From Cinnamomum chago (taxonomy: Eukaryota; Streptophyta; Magnoliopsida; Laurales; Lauraceae): a DNA stretch of 64,000 nt. Under the pieces are notes generated by a model. It searched no databases. It was not told the origin of the DNA and was given only the letters and a program-made list of their open reading frames with translations. The stretch's first letter is position 1. The number at the start of each line of letters is the position of its first letter. Shown piece after piece: positions 1 through 12,016 of this stretch. The stretch is taken from positions 125,957,501 to 126,021,500 of the forward strand of contig CP142451.1 of assembly GCA_038049695.1 (NCBI GenBank). Reading direction: 5' to 3'. The position numbers and the translations under genes were made by a program.

Positions 1-477
1 GCTCCCATCGACGGAAGAATGACGGAGGAGGCACGCAGTTTAAATGGGAAAGTGATCTCTATCTGTTTGCGTCCCGGCTGAGGCTCCCGCGTCTTTAATT
101 AAAGCGTCGGAGACACGTGGCCTAATAATACCTATGAACTGGCACGCCATTTTTAGGATTTTTATCCATCTGCGCGCCGACCACGTGATTTTTGGCATGG
201 GGGTGGGGTCCATCAATGGAATGGTCAAGATTCCATAGCTGTCCTATGTGATACGTTTTTTGTTTTACATGGGCAACTTGGGTCCAGTTCGGATTTAGGT
301 AGATCCGAACGGATTGGTATTTTTATCGTACTATATCCAACTCAACTCGTGACGGATTTGAAATAATGACTTCTAAAGTCCAGGCGAGTCAGGCAGATTT
401 GAATTCTTAGAGCCCGTGATGGGTAGTCCACTTAAAATCTGACCCAAGTCTTTATCACTATTGATATTGAAAGTTAA
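1..477. other. intergenic, no gene seen
   Basis: No convincing exon is visible. Two CACGTG (G-box) cores lie at 114-119 and 182-187, about 68 bp apart, so this could be the edge of a promoter of a gene lying to the left. That is only a guess. Short open frames here show no known domain. Confidence 0.4.
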
Positions 478-987
478 TTTAGAAATTTTCTCAAATAAGG
501 TATTAAGTTTTTACCTTATTTTAAAAAATGACATAAATTTTAAAACTTTTCAAATTAGTCATTAAGTTTTCCAGCACGTTTTCAATTAAGGACATTCGGC
601 CATTTAATAGTATTTTTTTATGATTTTTTCCCTCGTTTTTTTTAAATATCAAATGTACTCTTCATTTAAAGTAATGACATGGTTCGAGCAACCACCACAT
701 TTATCTGATTGTCATAGAAATGCAAGTTGTCCTCAATCGCTTTGAAGATGCCGGTGAAGAAAATGAAAAGAATATATAGGAAGTGAAGGTGAGTTTTATT
801 TTAATGAAGACTAATTTGGGTAATTTAAGATTTTTTAGGAAAAAATAACAAAATATAGCTTTAAATGAACGAATGTCCTTAATTGAACATGTTTTTTGAA
901 AGCTAAAGGACTAGTTTGAAAAGTTTTAAAACTTATGTCCTTTTTTTGAAATAAGACGAAGACTCAAGGTCCTATTTGAAATTTACT
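478..987. mobile_element. MITE with ~150-bp terminal inverted repeats (copy 1)
   Basis: The first ~150 bases (AAATAAGGTATTAAG, then the AATGACATAA and AAAACTTTTCAAA blocks) reappear inverted at the right end. The middle is unique, about 200 bp. A second copy of the family in opposite orientation lies at 41174-41680 and shares both the arms and the middle. There is no coding capacity. The arms recall Mutator-type MITEs, but no clean target duplication is seen, so the superfamily is inferred. Confidence 0.7.
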
Positions 988-1471
988 TCGCATGCTCAGT
1001 TGGTAAGACACCTCTTTTAGATAAAAATGACCAAGTATTAATCTTTGACTAAGTGTGCATGGTGACGGACTTGGTTGAGTGTGCAGGATGGGGGTGTGAG
1101 TATTGACATGATGCATGCAGATCATTATCGAAGCAGCAAATTATGATTATTGGGGTGGGAGGAGAGATTCATGATGACTATTTAGATATTATTTGATTGA
1201 ACATAAAAAAAATCAAAAATTTGGAAGAAAATAGAAGGAAGAAAAAAAACAAATAGTTGAGAACATGAAATGATTGAACCATTAATTAATATTTAAATAT
1301 GAGAGGAGGGAGAGATAGAGAGAGAGCCTTTACCAGATATATATATAGCAATGTAAGATTCCTGTACTTTCAAGACACATCATGACAATAACAATTAATC
1401 TCTTATTAAAGAAGAGAGTGTAGTAATTTCTATATAAATGCGTTTAGGAAAGGGCAGTACATATAGAGTTA

Positions 1472-3602
1472 GGGCCTGTTTGGCAAATCTTATATGTTTG
1501 AAATAGATCTGTCTCAAACAGATCTGCGAGAAATAGATCTGTGAGATATAGACTCTTTTCAAATAGACCGTTTGGTAACACATGCAATATATCTAACTTA
1601 AATGGATCTATGTGAAAAAATATGTTTGGTAAATTTTCAAATAAGAGCTTATTACAGGGGCATTTTTTGTCTTTTAAAAAAAAGGGTAATTTAGAATAGA
1701 AATTCAACTTGATATCCATTATAAATGATTTCTTATCTAATTGAGGCAATGTAAAACTCATAAAAGTGAGTACAGTGAGAGTGACCTTCCACTCCTTGGA
1801 ACTCTAGATTGTGGACTTTGAAATGCACTTTTGAAATTGATCCCCTCTGCTTTGTCTTTACAAGTAGCACTATTATTTTATGGCTTCCTCTCTTTTGACA
1901 TTTGCTTATACCATATACATGCTCCTTGGAGAGTTTGGCAGAGGAGATGGAATTAACTAAACTCACAATTGAGTTGGAAGTATGGCAGAATCATTGCCAC
2001 AAGGTAGAACAAGCAACCAAATTGTTCATAGGAGAAGCTGATTGAATGTAAAAGGAATAGAGTTGTGAAAGAAGTACATAATCAGCCATACATCATCTAA
2101 TGTACCCAAGTTTTCTGATGTAGATGTGTTTGTGTTGTGCCTTAATTTGTGGTGATTTCATTTTTTTACATTTTAAGTGTGGAGATGAATTTTCTATCCA
2201 AGATGCACATACTATGGGAGGAAAATGAAGGTTGTACCCTAAAGCAGTTCTCATTCATACACAGTAGAGAATAAATAATATGATCACTATAAAAAAAAAA
2301 GAAAAAATCAATCTTCACCTTCCCCAATAGAGCTGGCAAGGGTTCCATGGCTATTGAAAGCCAACGCCTTTTATTCCAGAGGACAATTCCAAGCAATATC
2401 TTTCTTTGGCTTCAGGAAGTTCTTGATTACCGAACAGATTTTTGCAGTCTTAGAAGGAAGGCATCATCAAGAATGATAGAAATAATGATCAAGGTTTTCA
2501 ATAGACCCTGTAATCAACAAATCTAATCTCTCCATGGGAAATAATGACCATTTTCCAAATTTGTTCTCTCATCTAAATGAGCACTCAAAGATACATACCA
2601 GACAGAATTTCATTGGGCAATAAGACTGGATTTTGACCAGTTTTAAAATTATGCTTTCAAGCTGTTCTCAGTAGTCTACCCGAAGCATAAAATGGTGTAC
2701 CTTGAATAGTTCTTTTCAATCTCTCTTAAAAGTGGGTTCTGAGTTCTGACTAAACCCTACTAGATAGACCTCTGCTGGAGTGCCTTTCTCAAGAGGACTT
2801 ATTGGTGACCATTATATAAGTTGAATGTGGGCCAATTAAACAAAGGCCAATCCAATCCAATGAGGGTTGGGCTTGTACTGGCCCAACCCTGGAGCAGCCT
2901 TTCTTAGGGAACAGAAGGTGAGGTAAATGAGAGCTTGAAAATGTGGTCAGATCTCACCCCAATTTGATCACCTGGATCTTGGTGGACCTGTTTTGGACAA
3001 TTAAGATTGTCTGATCAAGATCAATATCCATTTCCAGCAAGAGCCCCATCCTATCTTCTGCATATTTCTTCTTGTAAATTAGGCTAAAAATAGACTATTA
3101 ATAATCCATCAAAACCCTAGATGAGGGAAGCTTGTGAAAAATGTGTTTGAATTCGTACCTGAAAAGAGAGACAAGTGTTTGAAGATGATGAAACCTCAAG
3201 AGCTTTTCAAAAACCCTTGAATCCTTTCTTCTATTGTGTGGGGAAGAAGATCCAAGGAAGAGAAGGCTTTTCTATTTTGTTCACCGGAAGAGGAGAGCTA
3301 CCAGGCACTGTTCGTTTGACAAGTTAAGAAAAGGAAGTTGAGAAAATGACCATGGGTAAACTTGTCATTATAAAAAAAATATGATGGCAAACTTGTCCAA
3401 AAATGGACATTGTTTGTCTTTCCGCTTCAGACAACTCCCTCCATTCCAATTATCCAGATTTATCAACATATTTGAAACTGACATGTTTTAGCTTAAAGTG
3501 GATTCAAGCAGCCCCCCCAATTAACTTTCCAAACAAGCTTAATGTGGTTTGAAAAAGTTTTAAGTTAAATAGAGGCAGTGAATAGAGTTGCCAAACTGAA
3601 CC
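1472..3602. mobile_element. probable PIF/Harbinger-type element, ~2.1 kb
   Basis: The left end GGGCCTGTTTGGCAAATC follows a TTA. The right end, read inverted, is GGTTCAGTTTGGCAACTC and is followed by TTA, so imperfect termini (14 of 18 match) lie between TTA trinucleotides as in Tourist/Harbinger elements. The left 200 bp also shares phrases (AAATAAGAGCTTAT, then a GGGGCA) with the MITE at 29123-29609. No transposase could be recognised, so it looks non-autonomous. Alternatively the two ends belong to different insertions. Confidence 0.45.
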
Positions 3603-4530
3603 TTATTACTCACCAAGAAATCCACTACTTGGGTAGTTTCCTCTCTCAGAGGACACAAAGTCGGCACCTTACTTGTCTTTTTTAAAATGACCCAGGAGAA
3701 AGCATCAATGAGTTTGGCTGAATATCCTTTTCTTACATGAGGTTCCCAAACTTCCCGATCACATTATCAATATAAATAGAAAGTCTGTCATTCTGTTTCC
3801 AGCTTAAGTCCCCACAACAAAAAGTCACAAAATCAAACAGTTTTTGAAAATGAAAGAATAAGCAAAACCGATTGTGGATGTGACTTGCTAACAATTTTGG
3901 GTAGTTTTGTTATAATGGGCCCAATTTGGGTTTCTATTCTAAGAGTACTTTAATATGTACATCACAATCAAAGCTTATTTATGTTAGAATTAACGTCACG
4001 TTGTTAGTATCCATATCGAATATAAATAGATCCCAGAATCTTATACATCACAGATTTTAGACGTAAAAAATTAGCAATGATTTAACTTGAATATAGCATA
4101 AAATTGTAGACCTTTTTCCTACATATTTTGTTTGCAAACGTGCCCTTAAGATTTAGATTTGAAAACTCTATTAGATATGAGCAACTTTCCCTGGACACCA
4201 AATATATGATCACACACGGACTTGCCAATATAAGAGTTATTAAGTAAGTTGGTCGGGTAAGGTGACTGGACACACTTAATTCAATAATCCTAACATTCCA
4301 TACATGCACCCACACCCACGCACAAGCAAAAAAGTAAACGCTTTCTCTCTTACCAGTCAGCGGCTGATAGTGATAATGACATGCACACGTATGTGCGCGT
4401 AAAAGCATAAATACGTATTCTTCTTCCTCTTCCACGCGCTAGTCGTAAGTCTAAGTATCTAACCAGGACAAGGAAATCAGAAACCGGCCGAGTCAGACCT
4501 CTCTCTGACTCGGCAACTATCAATCTTTCT

Positions 4531-4578
<48 letters not shown>

Positions 4579-4649
4579 CATCGGCCAATCTATCGGTCTC
4601 TTGCTCCTCTCTTTTGCAGATCTCCTTGGCAAAATCTCTAAAACCCAAC
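3603..4649 (+). promoter_or_regulatory. upstream region and leader of the GDT1-like gene
   Basis: No gene is seen here. The last 150 bases before the start codon are pyrimidine-rich, with a CT tract running into a TA tract, as in many plant 5' leaders. No single TATA box could be chosen because the TA tract offers many. Confidence 0.4.
4531..4578. repeat. (CT)n(TA)n compound microsatellite
   Basis: About 23 bases of CT repeat pass directly into about 25 bases of TA repeat. It lies about 70 bp upstream of the predicted start codon of the GDT1-like gene, in or next to its 5' UTR. Confidence 0.95.
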
Positions 4650-7642
4650 ATGGGTTTTTCTCTGTTTGAGGTGAATCTATCGCTACAATCTCTTTTTATG
4701 TTTCTCTTCTTCTTAAAAATCCGTTTTTTTTTTTTCATTTTTTTCATTTTTTCAGTTCGTGATTGTGGTTTTAGTGGTGTTTTTATTAGGGTTTCACCAA
4801 ATCTCTTGCGATGACGGTACTTTCTGAAATTGGAGACAAGACGTTCTTCGCAGCTGCTGTAAGCCCACGATTTCTCTCGCTTTTTTAACGTTTAGATTCA
4901 TATGTTTTCATCATGTCTTCATGTTGTTGTTGTTGTTGTTTAAATTACTGTGAGTAGTGTTGGTGTAGTATTGGTGTTGGATTAGATTAGATTATGGGTA
5001 TTAGTTAAGAGATGCTATGAAACTACCAAACCGGCCAAAAATTGAATGGGAAGATTTTTTGATATAAAAATTATTTTTTTAGTGCTTATATTACTATTGG
5101 TGCCAATTTGGATCTTTGGGATTCAGGGTGTTATGCATGAATTTAGTTAACTGTAATTGGCAATGACAGAGAGCAAAACAACTGTGTAAGTTATGGGTAA
5201 TTTGGATAACGAATCGCATAAATCATTCGTTTGCACATAAATTGAGTTACCTGCACTTGGTTTATAAAATTCAGATGTGTCAAATTAGACAAGCATGCCC
5301 AAAATATGAATTCATGAATCACTTGGCTTTGGATTGTTTTTCTGTCTTGAGTTTGTGAGTACGCTTATTCTTCTTTTTAAGTGGGTGGTGGATATTTGGT
5401 GGAACGAGTGCTTTATCCTGCAATAGGTCCCCCTGAATATGTTCCGCTTTCCACACATTCTTCCTTTTTTTCTTTTTTGGGTATCTTTCTATACATGTTC
5501 AAAATTTGACCCTTAATGTGCTTGTGTTTTAGGGAATAGGGAGGATTACAATATGCCTTGAAGCTGTGTTGCACGTCATGTTTTCTTTTTTGTTTCTTTA
5601 TTCTGTGGCCACAGTTCTATATGTTACCACTGCAGAAACTAAAATTTGAGATTTTGAAAGAAGGAATAAGGAGCAAATAATTCCCTGCTTCATCTTAACC
5701 AAGAAAAAAAAAAGTGATGAACCACGCAGTTCTCCTTTGTTCTTTCTTTTCCCCCTCTTTTTTGGCCTTAGTTAAATTATTAATTAGGCAACTTAGTTAG
5801 ATCATTAATCAGGAAGCTTCCTATTAGCTTTACACATCTCTTGTCAGTTGCCACACTCCCCCCAGATTCCCATTGTTCTTTCCTGGGTTTCAGACTCTAC
5901 AAGAGCCAGAAGCTAAAAGAGGGGGTCACAGGTGGGGAAGCAAGGTCTGTCTTATGTGTGTTGACTGCAGATTCAGTACAAGTCCTTGGCTGTTGTGTGC
6001 TTTTAACTTTGCCCTACATTAACAAAACCTTGCTGTTTTCTCAAAGTTATTATGCACATAACATTCGGTATTCTATTAATAAATCTGGTTAGTGCAAAGC
6101 TACCACCTATGCTTACAAGCTTATCATTTATATTTTCTCCATCCTTATGGTGCTCATATATATTTACAGTTTAGATCTTTGAAAGGGGATCCCACATGCA
6201 TGGATTTACATTGAGTTTCTTGACCTTATCATAGGGTTCACTTTTTATTATCACTCCTCTATATACACACACACATTCATATTCTTCTTTTAAACAATTA
6301 TATATAGACAATATAAATATATATATATTTTTGAACAAGGCCTTCTTGTACTTCTCAGACACCCTATTTCAGTGTTCTTATCAGCATCAAAACTAATATT
6401 GCTAATAATTTTTTTGATGGCTTTGTAGGACATGGGTTTCCTTGTACTGACAAAAAGTTTTTCCTTATATGTTATTCTGTCTGTTTGGTGAGTAAAGTAA
6501 ATTAGCAGAATTGACAGGCTGTGCAAATTGCATACTTCTAAACACAATATTTGTACTTTGGGATGGGTCTAGAGTCTTCTTGTCTTAATGACCATGAAAT
6601 ATTTGGATTGGTTTTTCCAAGTCATTATTTCCTAGAAATGTCATTTAAACCATATAAAAAGACTGAACATGTTATCTGACATTGAGATGTATTTCTTTAG
6701 ATCTTGGCAATGCGTCATCCACGGAGGCTTGTCCTGTCAGGCTGCTTGGGGGCTTTGATCGTAAGTGTTCTTCGCATGTCATTCTGGGTGGATTTTGACT
6801 TGTTCTGTTAATCTAAACTCTGATTTTTTTTTCACAACATTTTTCCTTGAAAATATGTAGGTGATGACTGTTCTCTCTGTTCTTGTTGGCTGGGCTGCGC
6901 CGAATCTGGTGAGCAGTTCTTTTCTATATATTTTTTTTCCGCTGTACCAGTGATTTGGTGGTGTTTATCCATTCTCAAGCAAAGCAATTCAGCACTGTCT
7001 TTTTTGAATTGGTTGTTTCTTGTTAAATTTTCCACTGTTTACTTCAGTATTGAATTTGTTTATTTTTGTGGTAAGAGTTTCATTATTGGATTGAAGATGC
7101 ATTGCACTGCTGATAGTGGATTTAACAGCAAGATGAAGAATTGGATAGTGTATTCATATTTCATGTTTCTCTCAAAAGGGTAAAAAAGTTCTTCGTTCTA
7201 ATCATGTTTTTAGGTAAAATGATATGAATCTTAGTAGCACAAAGTGAAAACTAGAAGTGGGTTTCTGTTTTGGCATTGGTGGTCCAGCAGCTGTCAAAAT
7301 ATGAAAAGCTCTCAAAAATAATGTTTTAATTATTTAATATATCATACATGCAATTATATTTTTTAAAAATTGGAAAACAAATCAGTTCAATATTATTCTA
7401 CTTTGAAATTTTGGGATGTAGTTTAGTTTTGCTGAATGAAATTTAATATTAATAATCTATCCATGTTTTCATTTTACATATTGTTATATATGTAGTTAAC
7501 TTATTACTAGTACATATGACTCAATAGAATCAATTATGATCTTAAATGCACAATAAAGCAGAAAAAAGGGAAAAAACAGAAAAGATTTGCTGCTTATGTG
7601 ACAGGAGATAAAATTTATTTTTCAACAGGATTAATGTCTTAT

Positions 7643-7695
<53 letters not shown>

Positions 7696-10600
7696 ACCGA
7701 AATGTGATAAAAAAAATGACAGATTCCTCGCAAGTGGACTCATCACATAACTACCTTGTTGTTCTTTGGATTTGGGATTTGGTCTTTATGGGAAGGATTC
7801 ACAGAGGAAGGGTATGCCTTCTTTTAATATTTCATTTCTTGCTTTTTTTTGCTCATGCAGGCATGTTTTGCCCATAATTCTAATTTTTTTTAATTTATTG
7901 ATCTATTTTTAAGCTTCTGTGTGTCTATGACAAGTAACTCTGCTTTTTCCAACAGGGATGCTGAAGAGTTGGCTGAAGTAGAAGCTAAATTGGTTGGTGG
8001 TTTTTCTTTTAGAGTTTTATGATCTAAATGTTCCTTTTGTATTTGCCTGACATTTTTTTGGCATTTGTAAAATGACTAGAATGCTGATTTTAATCCTAGT
8101 ACAGCTGCCACTAAGACAGTTTCCAAGGTGAGATCAAGAATATAATAATCCTTTTTTTTCTTCTCAATTTCATTACATTCTCTTTGAGCCCTGAAACAAT
8201 GTTGGACTTGGTTTACTTTTGACTCATTAAGTAACAAGTTTCGCTAACAATTCTAAGTGAAAACACTTTTTTTTTTTAAAAAAAATATGTTTGGTATCCT
8301 TTGTATAAGTGTACTCTCATGCTTTATTGCTACTAGTAATTACCAATCTGCCAAAAAAATGAAAAAAGAAAAAGAAAAAAAGAGAGGTATGCTTGACAAC
8401 ATGCTAGCATCTTTTGTTCGCTATCAGCATACCAATTCATTATAAATCATGAAGTCATGCCTGCTATTTTGATTGATTTTGAAATTTGTTTGACTACATG
8501 TCCATAGCATCTGGATTAGACAATGATGGGTCATCCATGTTAACTTGCTTCTTGTACCAAGTCACTTATTTACTTTTTTTTCTTATTACTGTGACCAATT
8601 GCTGTTGTCTTGCATGGTCATTGCATATTACATTGGTAATAACACTTGAAAAAAATAAATAAGAAGCGCTAGTATCTTCATAGCTTTTGGTGGTAAAACA
8701 GAGAAGAGAATCTAATTTTAACACTTTTGGTGGTAAATGGTTTTTTATTCTCTCCCCTATGAAATAAATTCTGCAACATGTGGGAAAAATTGGTGGTTTT
8801 CACATTGTCTTCTACTTTTCACCCCTCTGCAACCTATCCACTTTCATACGAAATGTCAAATGTCCCCTTTGGTATTCCTTTACACAATCTACAGCTAATT
8901 AAATTATGAATCATCATCCATCAATAACGAAAACAATGGATTCATTGAAGGGTTTGTGTCCGTGGTTTCTTTGTTGTAGGTAGAGATCTCTTCTGAAAGG
9001 TGTGGTTAAGCTAAACTGATTTATACTGGAAATCCAGGCCTGACATGTATTGGTGGGCTGATCCAAGATGCTTTGGGGATAATTAGTTCCATCTTTTTTA
9101 TTTAGTCTTGTATAGGGGGATAAATAGTATCCACTTAATGTTTTTTTTTTTTTTTTTTTATCAACTTCATGAGGCTGTAAAGCAGTTTCTCTCCTTTAAA
9201 TATTGTAGAGGACTCAGCTTGTTCCATTAAATGGGCGAAGGGGCTGTTGGCCCAACCCCACCCCCGCCTCCCCCCCCCGGCACCCCCAACCACCACCACC
9301 CACCCACCCACACACACACACACACTCCTGCCATTAAATTGCAGTCAAGTCATTATTTGAGCTGCCCAAGTTGTATTGGTCTGATACTTACTGAGTTGGT
9401 GTGTCGTATCTTGTATGTGACTCCCTGAGTTGGTAGGCAATAGGCATATTGAGTGAGTCATATGGTTTCCATGGGTGACCAAGTTTTGGCCAGCTGCCAA
9501 CATTGTGAATGATTTTGAGAGTTGTCTATGAAGTGGAGCTAAAGAAAGACTGTTCAATGCATTAGTCGGGGTTGTTCCTACCTTGATGTCTTATACAATA
9601 CAATGCATGATGGGTCCTCCTGAGATCTAGTTTGTCATAGGTAGAAGGTGTTCTTTCTGGGTATTGTAAGACATCTGGATGAAGAAGTCTTCTATTACAT
9701 CCATATCATTATCCTGAAAGTGACCATGTTGAGAAGCTTGATGAGGCGACATCGATTTTGTGTTGAAAAGAAGAATTGAGTTAACCTCATTTGTTACAAT
9801 TATTGGAACTATAGCCGGTAAGAGAAGAAGGATCCGGCTTCTACCTGGACAAAACCACAATTAAGAGTAACCTTAGATCTCCATGTTATTTTTTCTTCAC
9901 TGTAACAAGAGAGAATGGACCAAGTACCAGCTATTGTACTTCATTGAAAACTGAACTTGATCATACCATATGTAGTTTGACCTTCTAATTTCTTGTCAAT
10001 CTGCCTCGGAGATTATTGTCCTCTATTGACATAAGCCATCGAGAAAGAGTCTCAGAGAACCTTCAACTTCTTTTCCATTAAAAAAAAGAACCTTCAACTT
10101 GCTGCTGCTGCTGCTCATTGTTTTACAAAATAGGTGGTTTGCATATTGCACTTTACATGACTGATGACACCCTTTTTTACCTCTCTCTCTCTCTACACAT
10201 GTTATTTACCTGAGGTATTGGCTGTGTAGAAATAAGTAACAACCATTACTCTTCTTGCATCTCTTTTGACCTACACATGTTATTTGGCTGAGGTATGACT
10301 CTGTAGAAATCACCATTAATCTTCCATGCAAGAAGAGTTTTAAAAGTCATGATTTTGCATAGGTTGCCTCCACTTTGCCACTAGGACAACCTTGGGTTCA
10401 TTTATACTCGAGAACATTGAAAATAACATGATGTTCTTAACTTTTCTGATCTTGATAAATTCTGCACAGGCTGATGATGACTTGAAAAAACAGAGAAGAC
10501 CCTTTCTCGCCCAATTCTTCTCACCCATCTTTCTTAAGGTACTACTTCAACTAGAGCTGTTGATACAAAGCAACCTCAGGAAACTCCCTGTCCCTTTTGC

Positions 10601-11599
10601 TACTTCCAACACGACCCTTCCACTTATCTAAGAGCTTATTCATTTCTGCAGGCATTCTCTATAACATTCTTTGGGGAATGGGGTGACAAGAGCCAGGTAG
10701 GCAGCAGGTAGTGCATACATTTTCTGTTCTCTTTATTTTTCATAATTTCAACCCAACATACCTTCCTGAATTTCAGATAGCTACAATTGGTTTGGCCGCA
10801 GATGAAAACCCATATGGTGTTGTTCTTGGTGGAATCATGTATGTATGAATGTGCTCAATTTATTGTTTTTGTCTGTTTAGGATTGGTGAACAGAATATAT
10901 TAGATGATGAATTTTTTTCAATTTTATTTTTCAAAAACGATTCTACATTCTTATGTTTTTGGTGTCAAAACCAATGGCTTTGTTTTTCCATCATTATTCA
11001 TAATTATTAGTCTTTTCTCCCCTCCCCACCTTTGGCAGAGGACAGGCATTGTGCACCACTGCAGCTGTTCTTGGTGGAAAGAGCTTGGCATCCCAAATAT
11101 CTGAGAAAATGGTACCATATGTCTTGGCACTGTTGCTCTTCCTTTTCTAATTCTACAGTACACTCCAATTTTAATTTTGTATAAGTTGGGTACAATCTCA
11201 GATTTTTTTTAATAAGTGAGGCCTATGTTTCAGATATTCAAACCTTTGATATGATGAGCCCACCCATTAGCCTGTGCAGAATTATCTCCAAGTTTGGAGA
11301 ACCTTTACCCTGCAAATGGCAACTAGAAACTAGGTGGCTAATAAACTGCAGCTACAAATCTACATTGAACAGATAAAAGGCTAAAGAATGGATTGCTAAT
11401 TTCCCAGTATCTGTAAAATTTTCTTTGTAGAGGCCAGCCTTGATTGCACTGTGCATCCTAACTCAATTCCCACAGCTTATTTACTTGAACCATTTTGTGA
11501 ACGTAAGCTTAAATATTGATGCAGGTGGCGCTCTCCGGTGGAATCCTTTTCTTAGTGTTTGGTGTGCAGTCCTTCCTTTCAGCAGTGGGAGAATCGTGA
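4650..11599 (+). CDS. GDT1-like protein (UPF0016/TMEM165 cation transporter)
   Basis: Twelve exons: 4650-4670, 4790-4858, 6701-6760, 6861-6908, 7723-7811, 7956-7992, 8080-8127, 10470-10538, 10652-10696, 10777-10838, 11039-11111 and 11525-11599. They join in frame into 231 aa, close to Arabidopsis GDT1-like 4/5 (about 230 aa). Both family signatures are present: EIGDKT at residues 20-25 and EWGDKS at 156-161. These acidic motifs form the cation site of this Mn2+/Ca2+ exchanger family, here most like the secretory-pathway branch and not the chloroplast PAM71 branch. Hydrophobic segments flank each motif. A short acidic loop (EELAEVEAKL) lies at about residues 97-106. Exon 6 uses a weak donor (GTTGGT). 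The first exon (MGFSLFE) is chosen because it splices in phase and resembles the short N-terminus of relatives; the ATG in exon 2 is an alternative start. Confidence 0.93.
7645..7692. repeat. (TC)n microsatellite near a splice acceptor
   Basis: About 48 bases of pure TC repeat end 30 bases before the acceptor of exon 5 (7721-7722) of the GDT1-like gene. It takes the place of an ordinary polypyrimidine tract but lies farther upstream than usual, with an A-rich stretch between it and the AG. Confidence 0.95.
9241..9326. repeat. C-rich and (CA)n low-complexity tract in intron 7
   Basis: A run of CCCC clusters passes into CCACC repeats and then a short CA repeat. It lies in the 2.34-kb intron between exons 7 and 8 of the GDT1-like gene. 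The open frames across it are products of base composition. Confidence 0.85.
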
Positions 11600-12016
11600 T
11601 CTCTGATTACTTGAGCCGGCCACTCATAGTCAACTTCATTCACCATTTCAAAGCACAATGTGCAACATTCTCTTGGCCTCTCTTACTAACATTGTCACTG
11701 CCAAAGCTGGCGAGTGCATTGAACGAACAAAGAAGTTCACAAGAGGTGGTCAGTTTATGGTCCATGTGACTGATTGTTTAGATATTTTGGGGCAAATATT
11801 CTTCTTCTCTAGTCTGTTGCTCTATTTATCAAATATTCACCAAAGCCTTGTCCCAACTATGCGCTCTTTTTATCTATAAGAAAAGAAAATGGAAAATGCC
11901 TATATACTGTTGCTTCGTTTTGCTCTGCTCTTGCTTTCCTTCTTATTGTTGTTCGTTTAGATTCTGCCATGGCCCAGCCTGGGTGGAGCCTGCTTTGTGC
12001 TGTCATCTTTAGCTAT
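11600..12016 (+). other. 3' UTR region of the GDT1-like gene
   Basis: This is the sequence directly after the TGA at 11597-11599. From 11621 onward it is repeated at 23725-24115 with clear but diverged similarity, including the shared block CCAAAGCT, the GTCAGTTTATGGTCCATGTG block and the GCCCAGCCTGGGTGGAGCC block. It is non-coding in both places. The polyadenylation site was not determined. Confidence 0.6.

Noticed and set aside
985-1115. Possible SINE (GCTCAGTTGGTAAGACACC resembles a pol III A box)
   Set aside because: No acceptable B box and no tail or target repeats.
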